The notes: generated by a model not told the origin, from the sequence alone. A stretch of 64,000 bases of DNA from Vombatus ursinus (GCF_900497805.2 NW_020954630.1:12486959-12550958), one strand, 5' to 3'; positions 24,640 through 36,483 are shown, counted from the stretch's first letter. Made by a program: numbers and translations.

Positions 24640-25130
24640 ACTGCAGGTTCAGGATGAATCAACAGTGTGATAAGATAGCTAAGAAAGCTAATTTAATCTA
24701 AGGCTACATTGAGAGGTAAAGGGCCAAGGACCAGGGAGGTGACAGTCCCATTGTACCCTTCCTCAGTCAGACAGCATCTCTAGTAATGGGTTCACTTTGG
24801 GAAGCCACATCTTAGAAAGGGCAATGATAAACTGGACAGTATCAGGAGGGCAGCTTGGATGGCAAAGACTGTCAAGATCAGGCAGTGTAAGGATCAGCTG
24901 AAGGAAGTAGGGATGTTTAATCTGACAGAAGATTCTGGCAGGGGTGGGGAGGGCATGATATGGTATCTTCTCCAATCTCTGAAAGGCTTTCATGTGCAAG
25001 AGGGTTTAGATTTACCATGAATTTCCTTAGGAGGCAGAACTAGCAGCAAATGATTGCAAAGAGGTAGTTGTCCAGGTAGAGTTTGGACTAACAAAGCTCT
25101 GAGGTCCCCTCAATGATTCTAAGGGCCATT
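24640..25130 (+). mobile_element. CR1/L3-type LINE, 3' region
   Basis: 'gctaagaaagctaatttaat' with 'aaggctacattgagag', 'gatcagctgaaggaagtagg', 'gatgtttaatctgacagaag', 'tctctgaaaggctttcatgt' and 'ggcagaactagcagcaaatg' are colinear with the CR1/L3 3' region. The end 'gctctgaggtcccctcaatg' is the typical terminus. Confidence 0.78.
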
Positions 25131-26344
25131 TTGTATGTCCCCCAGCTACTTGTGGCCAAGGGAATTCTCCAAGACAGATGCCTCTGACTTGGTCATATCT
25201 CATGTCCCCTTTTAACAGTATGCAGGTGAGTACAGAACCACTGAAAGCCCAGAAGCAGCAGTTATATCCTGTTAGCTCCAGGATAGAATTTCACAGGTAG
25301 AGGCTTCCTTCTCTGCAGTTGGGAAAACCACATATCTTTAAGCACAAACTTCAGCAGACCCACTGAGCTTCAATATTCCCTCCATTGGTGCACACTGCAA
25401 CCTACCTACACATTCTCTTACGCCTTGTGCACAGGGGAGAATTCAATTTATCTTTATATTGATGAATTTCTTTAAAACATGCAATATCCACATTCAAAGG
25501 AAGATTTAAAAAAAATATAGCCACCAGAAACCATGTCCTCCTATAACTCATTCATAGTACCAAATCTGGATCCATCACTTGGGTCTTCATGCATGGAACA
25601 ATAGGAATAAGACCTCCTCCTCATTCATTCCTCCAGAGATGGAATACCCAGAGAAGCTTGTAAAGTCAAGTACTCTCTTCTGTTCCATTATAAGTCCAAT
25701 ATACAATCGTAACTGTTTCCTTCTGTTCATCTGCTGTATGGAATTGTTCTTACCTAACTCCACTTAGAGGGCTGTGAATGGCACACAGACAAGACGGAGA
25801 GGGAGAAGGAAAGAGATGAGCCCAAAATACCACATGGACAGACATGAGACATTTGGGCTTCGCTTAGCAAGTTGGTTTCCTTGACAACGCCCAACCAAAC
25901 AGTAAACTTTGCTGTGTCAGGCAAAGAGGGGGGAAAAAGCCCTCTACAACCACCCACTTTCTCTCCACTCACAAACCAAAGAGCATAATAAACGTAGTTG
26001 AAAATATTTGTCTGCTCCAGTTAACTAGTTACAAATAATTTATTATCTGCATTACCTGTATTGAATGAAGAATTTTTAAAGATTGTTTCTCTTGCTTTGT
26101 AAAAAAAAAACTATTTTGGGAAATAATTTTTGGTTTCTTATGAATAAAACAAGTCAATGAGTTTTTAACATATATTCTTTTGCTATTTTATACTATAGGA
26201 AATTATTTCATTCAAGAATAGTACATATATATTCGAGTTGGCAAAATCCAGTACCTTGTGCTTGCAGTCATTAGTTTTTATGCTACTCTTGATTTTCATT
26301 AAAAGCACAGAGATTTCCAGAGATCTAGTCCAATTCTATCATTT

Positions 26345-26760
26345 TACAGATAGTCAATAATTATTTAATAAGCATCAACAATTTGTCAAGCATTGTGCTA
26401 AATTCTGGAAGTACAAAGAAAGGCAAAAAAAACCAAACCCAATCCCTACCCTCAATGACCATACATTTGAATGGGGGAGAAAACATATAAATAAAAAGGT
26501 AGATAAATATATGCAGAGTAGATGGAAAATAATCTGAGAGGAGAAGGCACTAGCAGCTGGAAGGAGTGGGAAAGTCATCCTTTAGAAGATGGGCTTTGAG
26601 CTGAGATCTGAAGGAAGCAAGAGATAGAGTTGAGAAAGCAGAACATTTCAGAATTGGAGAATAGCCAGGGAAAAGGTATAGAGATGAGAGATGAGGCAGT
26701 GTGTTTGAGGAAATGTAAGTAAGCAGTAACATGAGGCCAGAGTGGATAAAGGGACTTATC
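26345..26760 (-). mobile_element. LINE L2 3' region, antisense
   Basis: 'tatttaataagcatcaacaa', 'gtcaagcattgtgctaaatt', 'cctaccctcaatgaccatac', 'gggctttgagctgagatctg' and 'gaatagccagggaaaaggta' are the antisense L2 terminus followed by internal 3' sequence. Confidence 0.75.
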
Positions 26761-28116
26761 TTAGCGATAAAACTAGTCAATGGAAAGCTCGTGCCAGAAA
26801 CCAGGTCTCTTGGCTCCCAGCCTAACAGTATCACAACAACAACTCATTACAAGCCCTACCTATTCTTACTGAAAACTGAACATTTTTCTTTAAAAAATTT
26901 CCAATTCTGTGATTTAGGCAGCAGAAATTAAACACAGCATAGAAAGAAACTCTAACCTGCCTTCCCTCCTCCATGTCTTTCAAAATTGATTCACAGTAAG
27001 TTCAAAATAGTTAGCAAAATCATTCAAATCAATGCAAAAGGCTAAATTAGGATGACTATTCAGATACTGGCATATCTGTCAATCTAATAATGAGATATGA
27101 TGCAAACATAATATAAAGATTAACCCAGTTGGAGAACACATTTCTAGATAAATCTATTATCAATTCCTATTTAAATGATGAAAGTACATATCAGAGCAAA
27201 CACCCATAAAGTCTATGAAAGAATATCAAAATACTTAATAATAAATCAATTATCAGCTGAATACACGATCAAGAGGGAAATAAATCGGACTTGGTAAGCC
27301 TACATACTTTTTAAGTAAGTTAAAACTTTAATGAGTGAAATTAATATTAGAGGCAATATAAAACATTTAGATTTTTGTTAGATATCAGACACAAAATCTT
27401 ATCTCTGTCCTAATTAAGGAAAGTACCAACAAATTGTGTTAACCATTTATGGAGACCTATAGAAAGAGTAGCACAAAGCACATTTTCATTATATTACTGA
27501 TACAGATAATTTGGCAGGGGTTGGGGTGGGGAACAAAAAAAACCAACAGAATTGGTAAATCATAGCTGAGTTACAAAAATAGAAGAAAACTAGAACATTT
27601 GATGAAGTTAGAAGTAAGGTGAAGAAAAAAAGCTATTTCAACAATGGGAATATCTTAACCAAAGATATTAAGCAGGAATCCATGGTAGGGGAGGGGAGGA
27701 GTAAAAAAAAAAATGCCAGGAGGACTCATAGCAAAAAAGAAAAGCAAATGAGGTATGAATCAATAGGTAAGGAAAGATGAAAAAGAAAATGACTTTTTAA
27801 ATTGTATTAATTATATAGTAGGCAGTGGGAGTCAGTATCTTCATTTAGATCAGACTTAGAGTCATGTTTCCAAATCTGGATGCCCCTCTCTAAATAAAAT
27901 TTAGGTAAGTGGAATGAAACTCTGATGGAATAAATCTAACAAAGGCATTAACTAATCAGAGATGCTTAAATTTAGTGTATACATTGAGATTATTTGGAAA
28001 TTAAACACATATAAGTCTCGTTTCAGGTGATATGATATAATAATACCTATCCTAACTCCGTTACAGGGTTGTTGGGAGGTGGTAATGGAGGCTTTGGAAA
28101 TTACATGGCACTCAGC

Positions 28117-28350
28117 ATATGGTGACAACTAGGTGTACAGCGGACACGGTGCCAGGCTTGGGATCAGGAAGACTCATTTTCCTGAGTTTGAATCTGGCCT
28201 CAGACACTTACTAGCTGTGTGACCCAGGGCAAATCACTTAACCTTTTTTGTCTCAGAGCTGGAGAAGGAAATAGCAAACCACTCCAGTATCTTTGCCAAG
28301 AAAACCCCAAATGGGGCCGTGAATAATTGGACATGACTGAAATGACTGAA
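28117..28350 (+). mobile_element. Mar1-type CORE-SINE
   Basis: Head 'ggtgacaactaggtgtacag', 'cctgagtttgaatctggcct', core 'ctagctgtgtgacccagggc', and the Mar1-specific tail 'gaaatagcaaaccactccag', 'tatctttgccaagaaaaccc' and 'aattggacatgactgaaatg'. Near full length. Confidence 0.9.
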
Positions 28351-28669
28351 CAGGTTACTATATGAGGCTGTTACTATTTATCATTTCACTAGGGAGGACC
28401 AAAAAGTATGCTAGCAAGAAGCCTTTAGCAAATTCCAGCTGCACGTCCAGGCCGATGCATTGCGACACTGTGGAAGACTTAGGAGAAAATGAATGACAAG
28501 GTCCTTGATGGAGCTCATGGTTTGGTGGCATACACAGAGCCTCCATATAAGAATCAAATTCTTCCCTGATGGTCTTCCCTAGGTATTCAGAAATAGAACA
28601 ACATCCTTATTCTCTAAACTCTTGAAGCCTTTTATTAACAATGATCATTATGAAAATAATAGTTATTAT

Positions 28670-28800
28670 TATAATGATTGACATTTATATAGAACTTTAA
28701 GATTTATAAAGTGTCCTACACGTATTACCCCATCTGATCCTCATAATAACCACGAGTTAAGTCCCATGGGTATTATTATCCTCATTTAGTAAAGAAACCA
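28670..28800 (-). mobile_element. MIR-type SINE, antisense 3' part
   Basis: 'atatagaactttaagattta', 'ccatctgatcctcataataa' and 'tcctcatttagtaaagaaac' are in antisense order. Confidence 0.75.
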
Positions 28801-29144
28801 AGTTCATGACAGAAAGAGCTGCTATAAATAGTTTTGTACATACAGGTCCTTTTTTTTCTTTCTCTGATTTCCTTCCATGCTTTAGGGATTTTTCTCTCCC
28901 CTTCTCTCCCCTGTTGTTTTTTTTTTCCCCCAATGGAAGAGGGAAAAGTAGAGAGGAGAAAAAAGAAATGCTTCACCCTGGACATTCACTTTACTTCTTC
29001 AATTTCTCTCACCGTAAGTATCCCCCACCTCTAATCCCATAGATTCTACCTCTGATTGGTTACCATGAATTTCTCTACCATGCCCCTACACAGGTACCTT
29101 ATCTTTCTTCCCCCACTTTTTCAACTTCCTTTCACATGTCATCT

Positions 29145-29265
29145 TTCCTACAACAAAATTGAAACTCCTTGAGGGCAGGGACCATCTTGCTTTTTTGTTT
29201 TTAATTGTTTTCCCAGGGCTTAGCACAGTAGCATGGTGCTTGGCAGGAAGTAATCTTTTTTATTT
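29145..29265 (+). mobile_element. LINE L2 3' end
   Basis: 'gaaactccttgagggcaggg', 'accatcttgctt' and 'cccagggcttagcacagtag' are a clear sense L2 terminus. Confidence 0.82.
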
Positions 29266-29305
29266 GTTAATTTAAAATTTAAAAAAAGTGCTAGTTGTAT
29301 GTATA

Positions 29306-29356
29306 AGAGAGAGGAGAGAGGGGGAGAGGGGGAGAGGGGGAGAGAGAGAGAGAGAC
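29306..29356. repeat. GA/G-rich simple repeat
   Basis: Imperfect purine tandem of GAGA and GGGGGA units on the + strand. Confidence 0.95.
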
Positions 29357-29559
29357 ACTATGCCTCAGAGAAATTTTGACAGGCCTATAGTTACTTCCTA
29401 TACCACACAACTGATCACAATCAATCAAATGAATATGTACCCTCACCTCGATATTCATTTCTAGTTTAATCTTCTCAATTAAACCCAAAGCTTCCTGAGA
29501 ACAGTGACTGTGAGAAAAAGAAAGATGGGGGAGGTATCTCGCCATAAATACTTGAATGA

Positions 29560-29960
29560 ATCAGACAGACTATATTCTGTCTTGTACTGTTCCCTAAACA
29601 TGACTTGGTGTGGTTCCTGCCAGACTCTGTTCTCATCCTTCCCTTTTAAGCTTTCTTGTTTCGCATGGGTTGTCCCCCATGCCTAAAACAGTCTCCTCCT
29701 CTAACTCTACCTCTGGCAGTCTTTGCTATCCTTAAAGCCCAGGGCAGATGCCACAACCTTTTTGGTCTCCTCTGCTTTCATTTCTTCCCATTTAGAAACC
29801 CTTTCTCTCTCCCACTAGGCTAAACCTCTCATATTGGTGCATTTGTCTTATCCTTCTCTCTGGGCTAGGAGATATTTGAGGGCAGGGTGTTTCAACTGTT
29901 CATCTTCAAATAACCCCAGCGCCCAGTAGAGCGCCCCCCACAGCAGGTTATGGATTAGAT
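29560..29960 (+). mobile_element. LINE L2 3' region
   Basis: 'ccatgcctaaaacagtctcc', 'cttaaagcccagggcagatg', 'aggagatatttgagggcagg' and 'ccagcgcccagtagagcg' run in L2 order; a long diverged copy. Confidence 0.7.
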
Positions 29961-30609
29961 TTAATAGTTATTAATTAGATTCAATGGTTATCATTCTAAA
30001 TCTATAATAAGTCAGTAAGTAGGACAGCAGATTTCAGTTGTCAATAAATCATTAGGCCAAGAACATAAGCATCAGCATTTACTGAATGATTGCTGAGTAA
30101 CACCCGACAATATTAATCTCTTTTAATCATACCAACATGGTGCCCAATGAATACGGCAATGAGGTCAGCAGTTATTCTTGATTCTTTCTTTAACATTCTT
30201 TGATGAGCTAAGAACCATAACTAGGAAAAGAAGTTATCAGCTGTTAGGCTCCAGCTAGATGAGGTCAGCTGCACTTTCACACTCATATAAAGCAATGTGG
30301 AGCATCCAGAGAAACTATGTCATCAGGTAATTTGTGGAAAATCCCAAGGTGAGTTGGTATAGACATGGTGGTGCTTAAAACTGAATAGTTACGTGTGAAT
30401 GTGTATGCATTTATATAGTTGGAATACGTACAGGTTTTGCAAAGTACCTAAATATATTCTCTCTCATTTGATAGCTATATTTTCATATAAACACATACAT
30501 GTAGCTCTCTATAGACATAGACATATGTATAGGTAGGTGTGTATGTGTGAGTGTGCAGGTATGAACACTATCATAACACAGCTGCCTTCCCTTCTCAGTA
30601 GCGCACGTA

Positions 30610-30656
30610 TGTGTACATATACATATATATATAATATATATATGTATATGTACACA
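30610..30656. repeat. Near-perfect AT-rich palindrome
   Basis: 23-bp arms at 30610-30632 and 30634-30656 are exact reverse complements around one unpaired A at 30633. The arms read tgtgtacatatacatata… and back. A CA run follows. It can extrude as a cruciform and belongs to a (TA)/(TG) microsatellite tract. Confidence 0.93.
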
Positions 30657-32124
30657 CACACACACACACATACCATGAGCCGGAGCATGCCCCCCTCAAA
30701 CAGGAGAAATTCACGTTAGAAAATCCTTAAGTTGTTGGCAGATGACTGTACTAACTTCTAAACTAGGCTGATTAGTAATGGTGATATTTCTTTAACATAA
30801 GCCTGGTATCTTAAGCAGAGAAGCTATATTTTTGTCTAAGATGGGCGAGTGTGCCTACTTAGTGATATTTATGCTGGATGTTACATGGGCTCAGCGCTTC
30901 TCTCGATGGATAGACATGGCCCACACTCCAGACATTTCCTATTCAGACTTTCTACATTACAATTCCTTTTGTTCATTACATCTGAATCAACCAGCCAATT
31001 AAGTAAAAGGTAAAAAGAAAACAGGTATTTCATACAAACAGCTAGCTTTTTCAAGCAAGCAACAACTAATGAACTAGTTCAGTATGTAGAAAACCCTATC
31101 CTTAATAGAGGAGAAATAGGTTGATATTATGTACCCCTTGAGTGTCAAGTATGTATGTATTTTTTCTTGTAAAAACCACTACCAGGAGATGGACCTGAGT
31201 CAGGACTCAGTATAATGAGACCCAGGGAGACATAGAGCAAAAATACTGGACCAAGAGAGGAATCCACTATTAACCAGGCTCATGCTGTATCTATTACTAC
31301 TACTTTTACCCTTGAGATGAGTGCATAGAAGGCCTGAAGTGGGAACATGGGTAGGAGGGATCCTCATGAAGGGATAGGACTTGAAATGGAAATAAGAGTA
31401 TCCTGGAAGCAGACGACATGGGTTCACTCACAGAGTCACAAATTTAGAGCATGGGGAAAGTAGTCTCAACAGAAAGAAGTGTAAAAGATTCCTGAAGTCC
31501 TGAGGTCATAGGGCATCCAAGGAGGAGAGAGATCAGATGGCAATCTAAGACCAGGAGGAAGAGAAGCCAATTTCACAATACTGAGAGTACCAGTTGAACA
31601 AGGCAATCATGTCCAACCAACTAGGAAAGCTCTCAAAGTCAAAAGGTGGTTAATGTTAAGGGTTGGAGACTCAATTTTCTAAGAAAAGGTCTAAGACAGT
31701 TGAAATGGAAGTCTTACTGAAGCATAATTCTTCCTCATCCCAAATGTCAAGAGAAGTCACATGACTCTTGCCAAAATCATGGAGTATGAAAGGGTTCAAC
31801 TTGAGGATACCTTAGAAATGGGAGTCACCAGTCAAGGTCAAGGGCTTAATGAGGGTTGGGGAAGGGGATTCCAGAAAAGCTAAGCTTTCTATAGCATTGC
31901 CAAATATGTATTTATCAGCTAGAGAGCATAAATTTTCAATAGGCTAGATGACTGAAAGCAAGATCTAGAAGAGTAGAAGATAAATCAGAAAAAGGAAAGA
32001 AGCACTGAGAATAGGCCAAATCTTGTTTTCTACAAATGTGCAAGGAAAACCAGGATTAAATGCCAAGTAACAGGTTTCGTAACTTTCCATAAGGTTTCTT
32101 TTATTAGCTCTTCCCATTATATTT

Positions 32125-32330
32125 CATAAAATCATAAAGTTTTTTTGAGTTGAAAAGGACCTCAGGACTCCATTAATTTAACACTGCATGCTTACTTTAT
32201 GGATAATGAAACTGGAGGGCTAAAGAGGTTCAATGACTTGTCCAAGGTCACAAAGGCAGTAACTTACAGAGCTGACATTGAAAATCAGGTCTTGTGACTT
32301 CAAATCTAGGACTCTTTCTATTATACAACC
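32125..32330 (-). mobile_element. MIR-type SINE, antisense
   Basis: 'gagttgaaaaggacctcagg', 'tggataatgaaactggaggg', 'cttgtccaaggtcacaaagg' and 'aatcaggtcttgtgacttca' run in antisense order. Confidence 0.75.
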
Positions 32331-32334
32331 AAGT

Positions 32335-32547
32335 ATGTGACCTCAAGTCAGACAACCTGAGTTCAAATCCTGCCTTGCACACATATCAGCTGTGTGACAT
32401 TGGGCAAGTCACTTCACCTCTGACTGCCTCAAGTTCTTCATTTGTAAAAAGGGGATAATAATAGCACCTACTTCCCAGAGTTATTGTGAGGATCAAATAA
32501 TATCTGTAAAGCACTTGGTAAACCCCGAAGTGCTATATAAATGTTGG
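32335..32547 (+). mobile_element. MIR/CORE-SINE, full length
   Basis: 'acctgagttcaaatcctgcc', 'cagctgtgtgacattgggca', 'aaaggggataataatagcac', 'gttattgtgaggatcaaata' and 'gtgctatataaatgttggcc'; it ends in the CAT repeat, which probably grew from its tail. Confidence 0.88.
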
Positions 32548-32548
32548 C

Positions 32549-32584
<36 letters not shown>
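32548..32584. repeat. (CAT)n microsatellite
   Basis: Twelve near-perfect CAT units at the 3' end of the preceding SINE. Confidence 0.97.
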
Positions 32585-33064
32585 TCCATTCTGCTTTTCC
32601 CTCTAGTACACAGTAAGAAAATCCTTTAAAAATAACTAAAGAAAAGTTGTATGCTATTTATAGAGAACAGGAGACAAATCCTATTTCCACTCCGGAGATG
32701 GCAGCTGTACGAGAACAACAGGGATTGCTTATAACCTTATCCCTGTAATCTGTTGTTGGAGGAATACAAGAGTAGAATCATGAGAGGCCATGAGGGGCAC
32801 CGAGTTTGTGAACCTGGGGCCACACCACACACATACAGCGATAATGACCAAACATGTCCAACAGGAATATGCAATCTCACTGATGACCTAACACACTTAC
32901 TCAGCTTTTCTGGGTTAAGACCTAAAGTAAATGTCCAATGACTTGTTTTCCATGTGAAAAGTTTAATTCAACCACACTTCCTTTATCACTCCCTCTTGTC
33001 CCATTTTACTTTCCTGCCCCACCTTGCTTTGTTTATTCACTTCATTCCCAGGTGTATTCTTCTA

Positions 33065-33560
33065 CACTCATAAAAACTGACATTTATGGAGTGCTTTCCA
33101 TAAATTATCTCATGTGGTCCTCAAGACAACCTTGTGAAGTAGGCGCTATTATTAGACACATTTTACAGATGAAGAAACTGTGCCTGAGAGAGATTAAGTG
33201 ACTATCTGAGGACCACTGCTGCTGCTGTTGTGTTTCATTCATGCCTGACTCTTTATGACCCCACCTGTGGTATTCTTGACAAAGATAGTGGGGTGGTTTG
33301 CCATTTCCTTCCCCAGCTCATTTGACAGATGAGGGACTAAGGCAAACAAGGTTAAGTGACTTGCCCAGGGTCACACAGCTACTAAGTGTCTGAGGCTGAA
33401 TTTGAACTCATGAAGATGAGTCTTCCTGACTCCAGGCTCAATGCTCCATCCACTGCATCACCTAGCTGCCCATCTGAGGATCATGTTGATAAGTAAGTGA
33501 TTGAGACTGAATCCAAACCCAGATCTTCCTATATCCACCATGCTATGCTGTTTCTAGGTG
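33065..33560 (-). mobile_element. MIR/CORE-SINE, antisense, split by a Mar1 insertion
   Basis: Left part 33065-33215 has 'ttatctcatgtggtcctcaa' and 'cagatgaagaaactgtgcct'. The right part resumes at about 33472 with 'gataagtaagtgattgagac' and 'ccaaacccagatcttcctat'. The interrupting Mar1 occupies 33216-33471. Confidence 0.82.
33216..33471 (-). mobile_element. Mar1-type CORE-SINE, antisense, nested
   Basis: The antisense Mar1 tail 'catgcctgactctttatgac' and 'agatagtggggtggtttgcc' are followed by core 'gacttgcccagggtcacaca' and head 'tgcatcacctagctgccc'. The flanks atctgaggacca (33204-33215) and atctgaggatca (33472-33483) form a 12-bp target-site duplication with one mismatch. Confidence 0.92.
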
Positions 33561-34737
33561 CTATACATCATATAAACAGGACAAAACTTACAAGCATAAG
33601 ATAAAAAAATTTTCCTCTTCTGTCTCAAATACCCCATTAAACTCACATCCTGCCAATTTCTTTACTTGGATTCTACCCAATTTTTCATCATTCTACAGAT
33701 TGTTAAACATACATCTTTTACTTTTTCCCATGTTTCTGTTCAGATTCTTAACCCAGGCTTAAGGAATATGGCTTAAGGCTAAGCACTTTATTCAGGTCCT
33801 GGCATACCATATAGGCCGTCAAATATTAATGAAAGGGATAACAAAATCATGCATTTCAATCACACGACCTGACTGAGCCCAGTCCCATGACGCATTGCCA
33901 GAAGGTTAAATTCAGAAAAAAGCAATGTGCCTCCAGGTCTCTGCAGTGAGACCTGGTATTGTCAGTTTTGGCCCACCCAACAAGGACTGACCGTCTCTTA
34001 CTTCAAATCAGCTGTATTTTTTCTGGAAGCCTTTCAAGAGAGAAAAAATGTTTAATTCTCAACTCATCCAAGGAAAGTATTAAAATTCACAAGAACTTTT
34101 TAAAATAAATTCCAATAACAAAATATTGTATATTGTCTTCATTCATGACACTGGAGTGTTTATGTAATGAATTATTTTTTTCACTCATTCCTCATATAGA
34201 AGGACTAATTTCTTGAAGGCTTAGTATAAAAGAAGGAGCTTCCTTATCACCAGGCACATGTGTCAGGTGGCAAATAGAACTTGTTTGAGCCTTGAGACCA
34301 TCATATTATCTCTGTTTTCATGTTAAAGGAGGTCAGGGGGCACTCCGAGTAGAGTTGTACTGATCTCCAGGTAGGAGTTGTTAATTATACATCAGGCAAA
34401 ATACTCTCACCTTATTAGAATTTCTAATCTGCAATTAGCATGAAATCAACGACCTGCTGACATTTCTATTAAGTGATACCAGTAGCAACTTCTCCTGACT
34501 CTCAGAGCACCACTTTGTTCACACTCAGCCAAAGATGTAGTTTCTTACTCACTATAAAACTGACACATACATGACTACTTTTAAAAACAGTTGATCAGAC
34601 TTTTTTTTTCCCTAGAAGAAACATCTCTGAAAAATGACTGTCACAAGTCAAAAGCAATTGCTGTTTTGCCTTTTTTTTTTTTAAACAACCTCCTGAGTGG
34701 GCACAGGAAAGTGATGGGATAACTTTCAGAATGCAAT

Positions 34738-35340
34738 ATTCATTCATTCATTCCTTCAATAAATATTTAATGAATGCATACTATGTGAAAAGTACTTCCT
34801 TCTGTGACACGGTCAAACATGAGTAAGACACAGTCATTATCCTTAAAGAACTTATAATATAGGAGAGATGAACTAACTAGGTATGTAATTTACTATGATT
34901 CAAGACAGTACAAGAAAAATTCCCCAAGAAAGTTAGAAAGTGCTAAGGAAGAGCAAAGGTAGCAGAGATCACTTTAGCTAAGAGGGAATCAAGGACGCCT
35001 GGTTGCAGATAGATATACTAATACAGGCTTTATCAAGAGGGTCCAAGTAAGAAGCAAAGAAGGCCTGAACTAGGCTGCTGACAGCAGAAAAGGAAAGGAA
35101 AGGACCAATGGGAGAGATCCTATGGCAGTGGAATTGACAAGACTTAATGACTAACTGGATGCAGTGGGTGAAGAAGAGAGATGTGTCAAAGAGGATTCCA
35201 AGGCAATCAGTTTGGAAGCATGGTTAAAAAAAAAAAAACACCAGGATACCAGGATAAGCTATTTTTAGGTGGAGCAAAATGGTGAGTTTGTTTCTGGACG
35301 TGTTGAGTTCAAGCTAACAACAGGCCTTTTAGACAGACAT
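34738..35340 (-). mobile_element. LINE L2-related 3' region, antisense
   Basis: 34738-34870 is a clear antisense L2 end ('cttcaataaatatttaatga', 'tgcatactatgtgaaaagta', 'ttaaagaacttataatatag'). The remainder to about 35340 ('gaaggcctgaactaggctgc', 'gcagtggaattgacaag') resembles the widespread sequence found next to such ends, but its family is less certain. Confidence 0.6.
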
Positions 35341-35390
35341 GTACATGAAACAGACAGAAATCCATGTTTGATGTTTGAGGAGAGTTAAGT

Positions 35391-35806
35391 TGTTTTTCAG
35401 TTGTATCCTACTCTTTCTGACCCCATTTGGGATTTTATGGGCAAAGATACTGGAGTGGTTTGTCATTTCTTTCTCTAGCTCATTTGACAGATGAGGAAAT
35501 AAGGCAAACAGGGGCAGCTAGATGGCAAAGTGGATAGAGCACCAGCCCTGAATTCAGGAGGAACTAAGTTCAAATCCGGCCTCAGACACATAATGCTTAC
35601 TAGCTGTGTGACCCTGGGCAAGTCACTTAACCCCATTGCCTAGTAAAAAACAAACAAACAAACAAACAAATAAATAAGGCAAACAAGGTTAAGTGACTTG
35701 CCCAGGGTCACACTTCTAGGAAGTATCTGAGGCCGGATTTGAAGTCAAGAGGATGATTCTTCCTGACTCCAGGCCCAGCATTCTATCCACTGTGCCACCT
35801 GGCTGG
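35391..35806 (-). mobile_element. Mar1-type CORE-SINE, antisense, split by WSINE1
   Basis: The antisense tail 'gcaaagatactggagtggtt' and 'agctcatttgacagatgagg' break off at 35510 and resume at about 35686 with 'ggttaagtgacttgcccagg', then the head 'cactgtgccacctggctgg'. A WSINE1 element lies between. Confidence 0.92.
35511..35671 (+). mobile_element. WSINE1 (marsupial tRNA/CORE SINE), full length, nested
   Basis: 'ggggcagctagatggcaaag', 'tggatagagcaccagccctg', 'aagttcaaatccggcctcag', 'cttactagctgtgtgaccct' and 'taaccccattgcctagt', then an A-rich (AAAC)n tail. A perfect 14-bp target-site duplication, AAATAAGGCAAACA, flanks it at 35497-35510 and 35672-35685. It is the least decayed transposon in the window and an indicator of a marsupial host. 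Confidence 0.95.
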
Positions 35807-36069
35807 AGAGAGGGCAAGGCTAAAGTTAAACAACTCTGAGTCCTGAAAGTCTGAATCAACTATCCTCAGAGGGGATAGTTTAAGCCATAAAACTGGATAA
35901 GCTTATTCATAGAAGAAATGTAGAGGCAGGGGAAGGCCAATAACAGAACCTTGGGAGAATATCTACATCTAAGAGGGCAGGAAAAGGGAGGTAAGACAGT
36001 GGACATCTACATAGATGGAAGTACCAGCATAATGGAACATGGCAAAAATAGCACTGCGGCATTACTTAC

Positions 36070-36267
36070 CATAAGTAAGAATGTACAGTGGTTTTCCATT
36101 TGTGTCCATAGTGGTTAGGCAAGGGGCCTTTGGTGAAATGGTCCCCCATCGCTGTAATGCTGCTTCTAATGACGGTGGCCAATTTGTTACCACGCCCAGC
36201 TGCTCCCCTCGCATTGCCAACATCTGTGCTCCTTCTGGCTTTGGTTGGTTTGGATCTGGTTGTTGAA
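36070..36267 (-). CDS. DIP2C: DIP2C coding exon (start of first adenylating domain)
   Basis: 198-bp exon, phase 1 at both ends. It reads VQQPDPNQPKPEGAQMLAMR, then GVVTNWPPSLEAALQRWGTI, then PCLTTMDTNGKPLYILTYG. It corresponds to about residues 287-352 of human DIP2C. PDPNQPKPEG is common to all DIP2 paralogs. The stretch GTISPKAPCLTTMDTNGKPL separates DIP2C from DIP2A and DIP2B. The donor TATG|gtaagt is strong. The acceptor …aattcacatacaag has a poor pyrimidine tract. The segment passes from the disordered linker into the lid-less N-terminal part of the first FAAL-like domain. A 61-codon plus-strand frame over the same bases is a shadow. Confidence 0.97.
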
Positions 36268-36483
36268 CTTGTATGTGAATTACAAAATCAGAATTAGTTT
36301 CATGTAAATGCCATTTTCATACCTATAAAATTCAGTCTTCTTTTCAAAGCACCATAGGAAAAAAAAAAAGGAAAGGTTAAACTCATTATGTGAGAGGAGC
36401 TACATATGAATATTTCTCAGAAGGCAGAATTTTGGACAATGCCATTATTTTCACAGATGAAATGACTATGCATTTTATTTTAT

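Larger units (their letters stand above)
13046..36069 (-). other. DIP2C: DIP2C intron, 23.0 kb
   Basis: The largest intron of the window, with GT-AG borders and no exon-like frame inside. It contains three L1 3' ends, two CR1/L3 fragments, many L2 and MIR relics, three Mar1 SINEs, one WSINE1, several microsatellites, a strong palindrome and one N gap. I recognise nothing in 14130-15470, 15550-16290, 17580-18500, 18990-19740, 20000-20660, 22940-23540, 25130-26340, 26760-28110, 30660-32120 or 33560-34730. Confidence 0.93.

Noticed and set aside
32548-32584. Regularly spaced repeats considered as a CRISPR-like array
   Set aside because: It is a trinucleotide microsatellite without spacers, in a vertebrate intron.
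36081-36266. Plus-strand open frame over a DIP2C exon
   Set aside because: Shadow of the minus-strand coding exon at 36070-36267.
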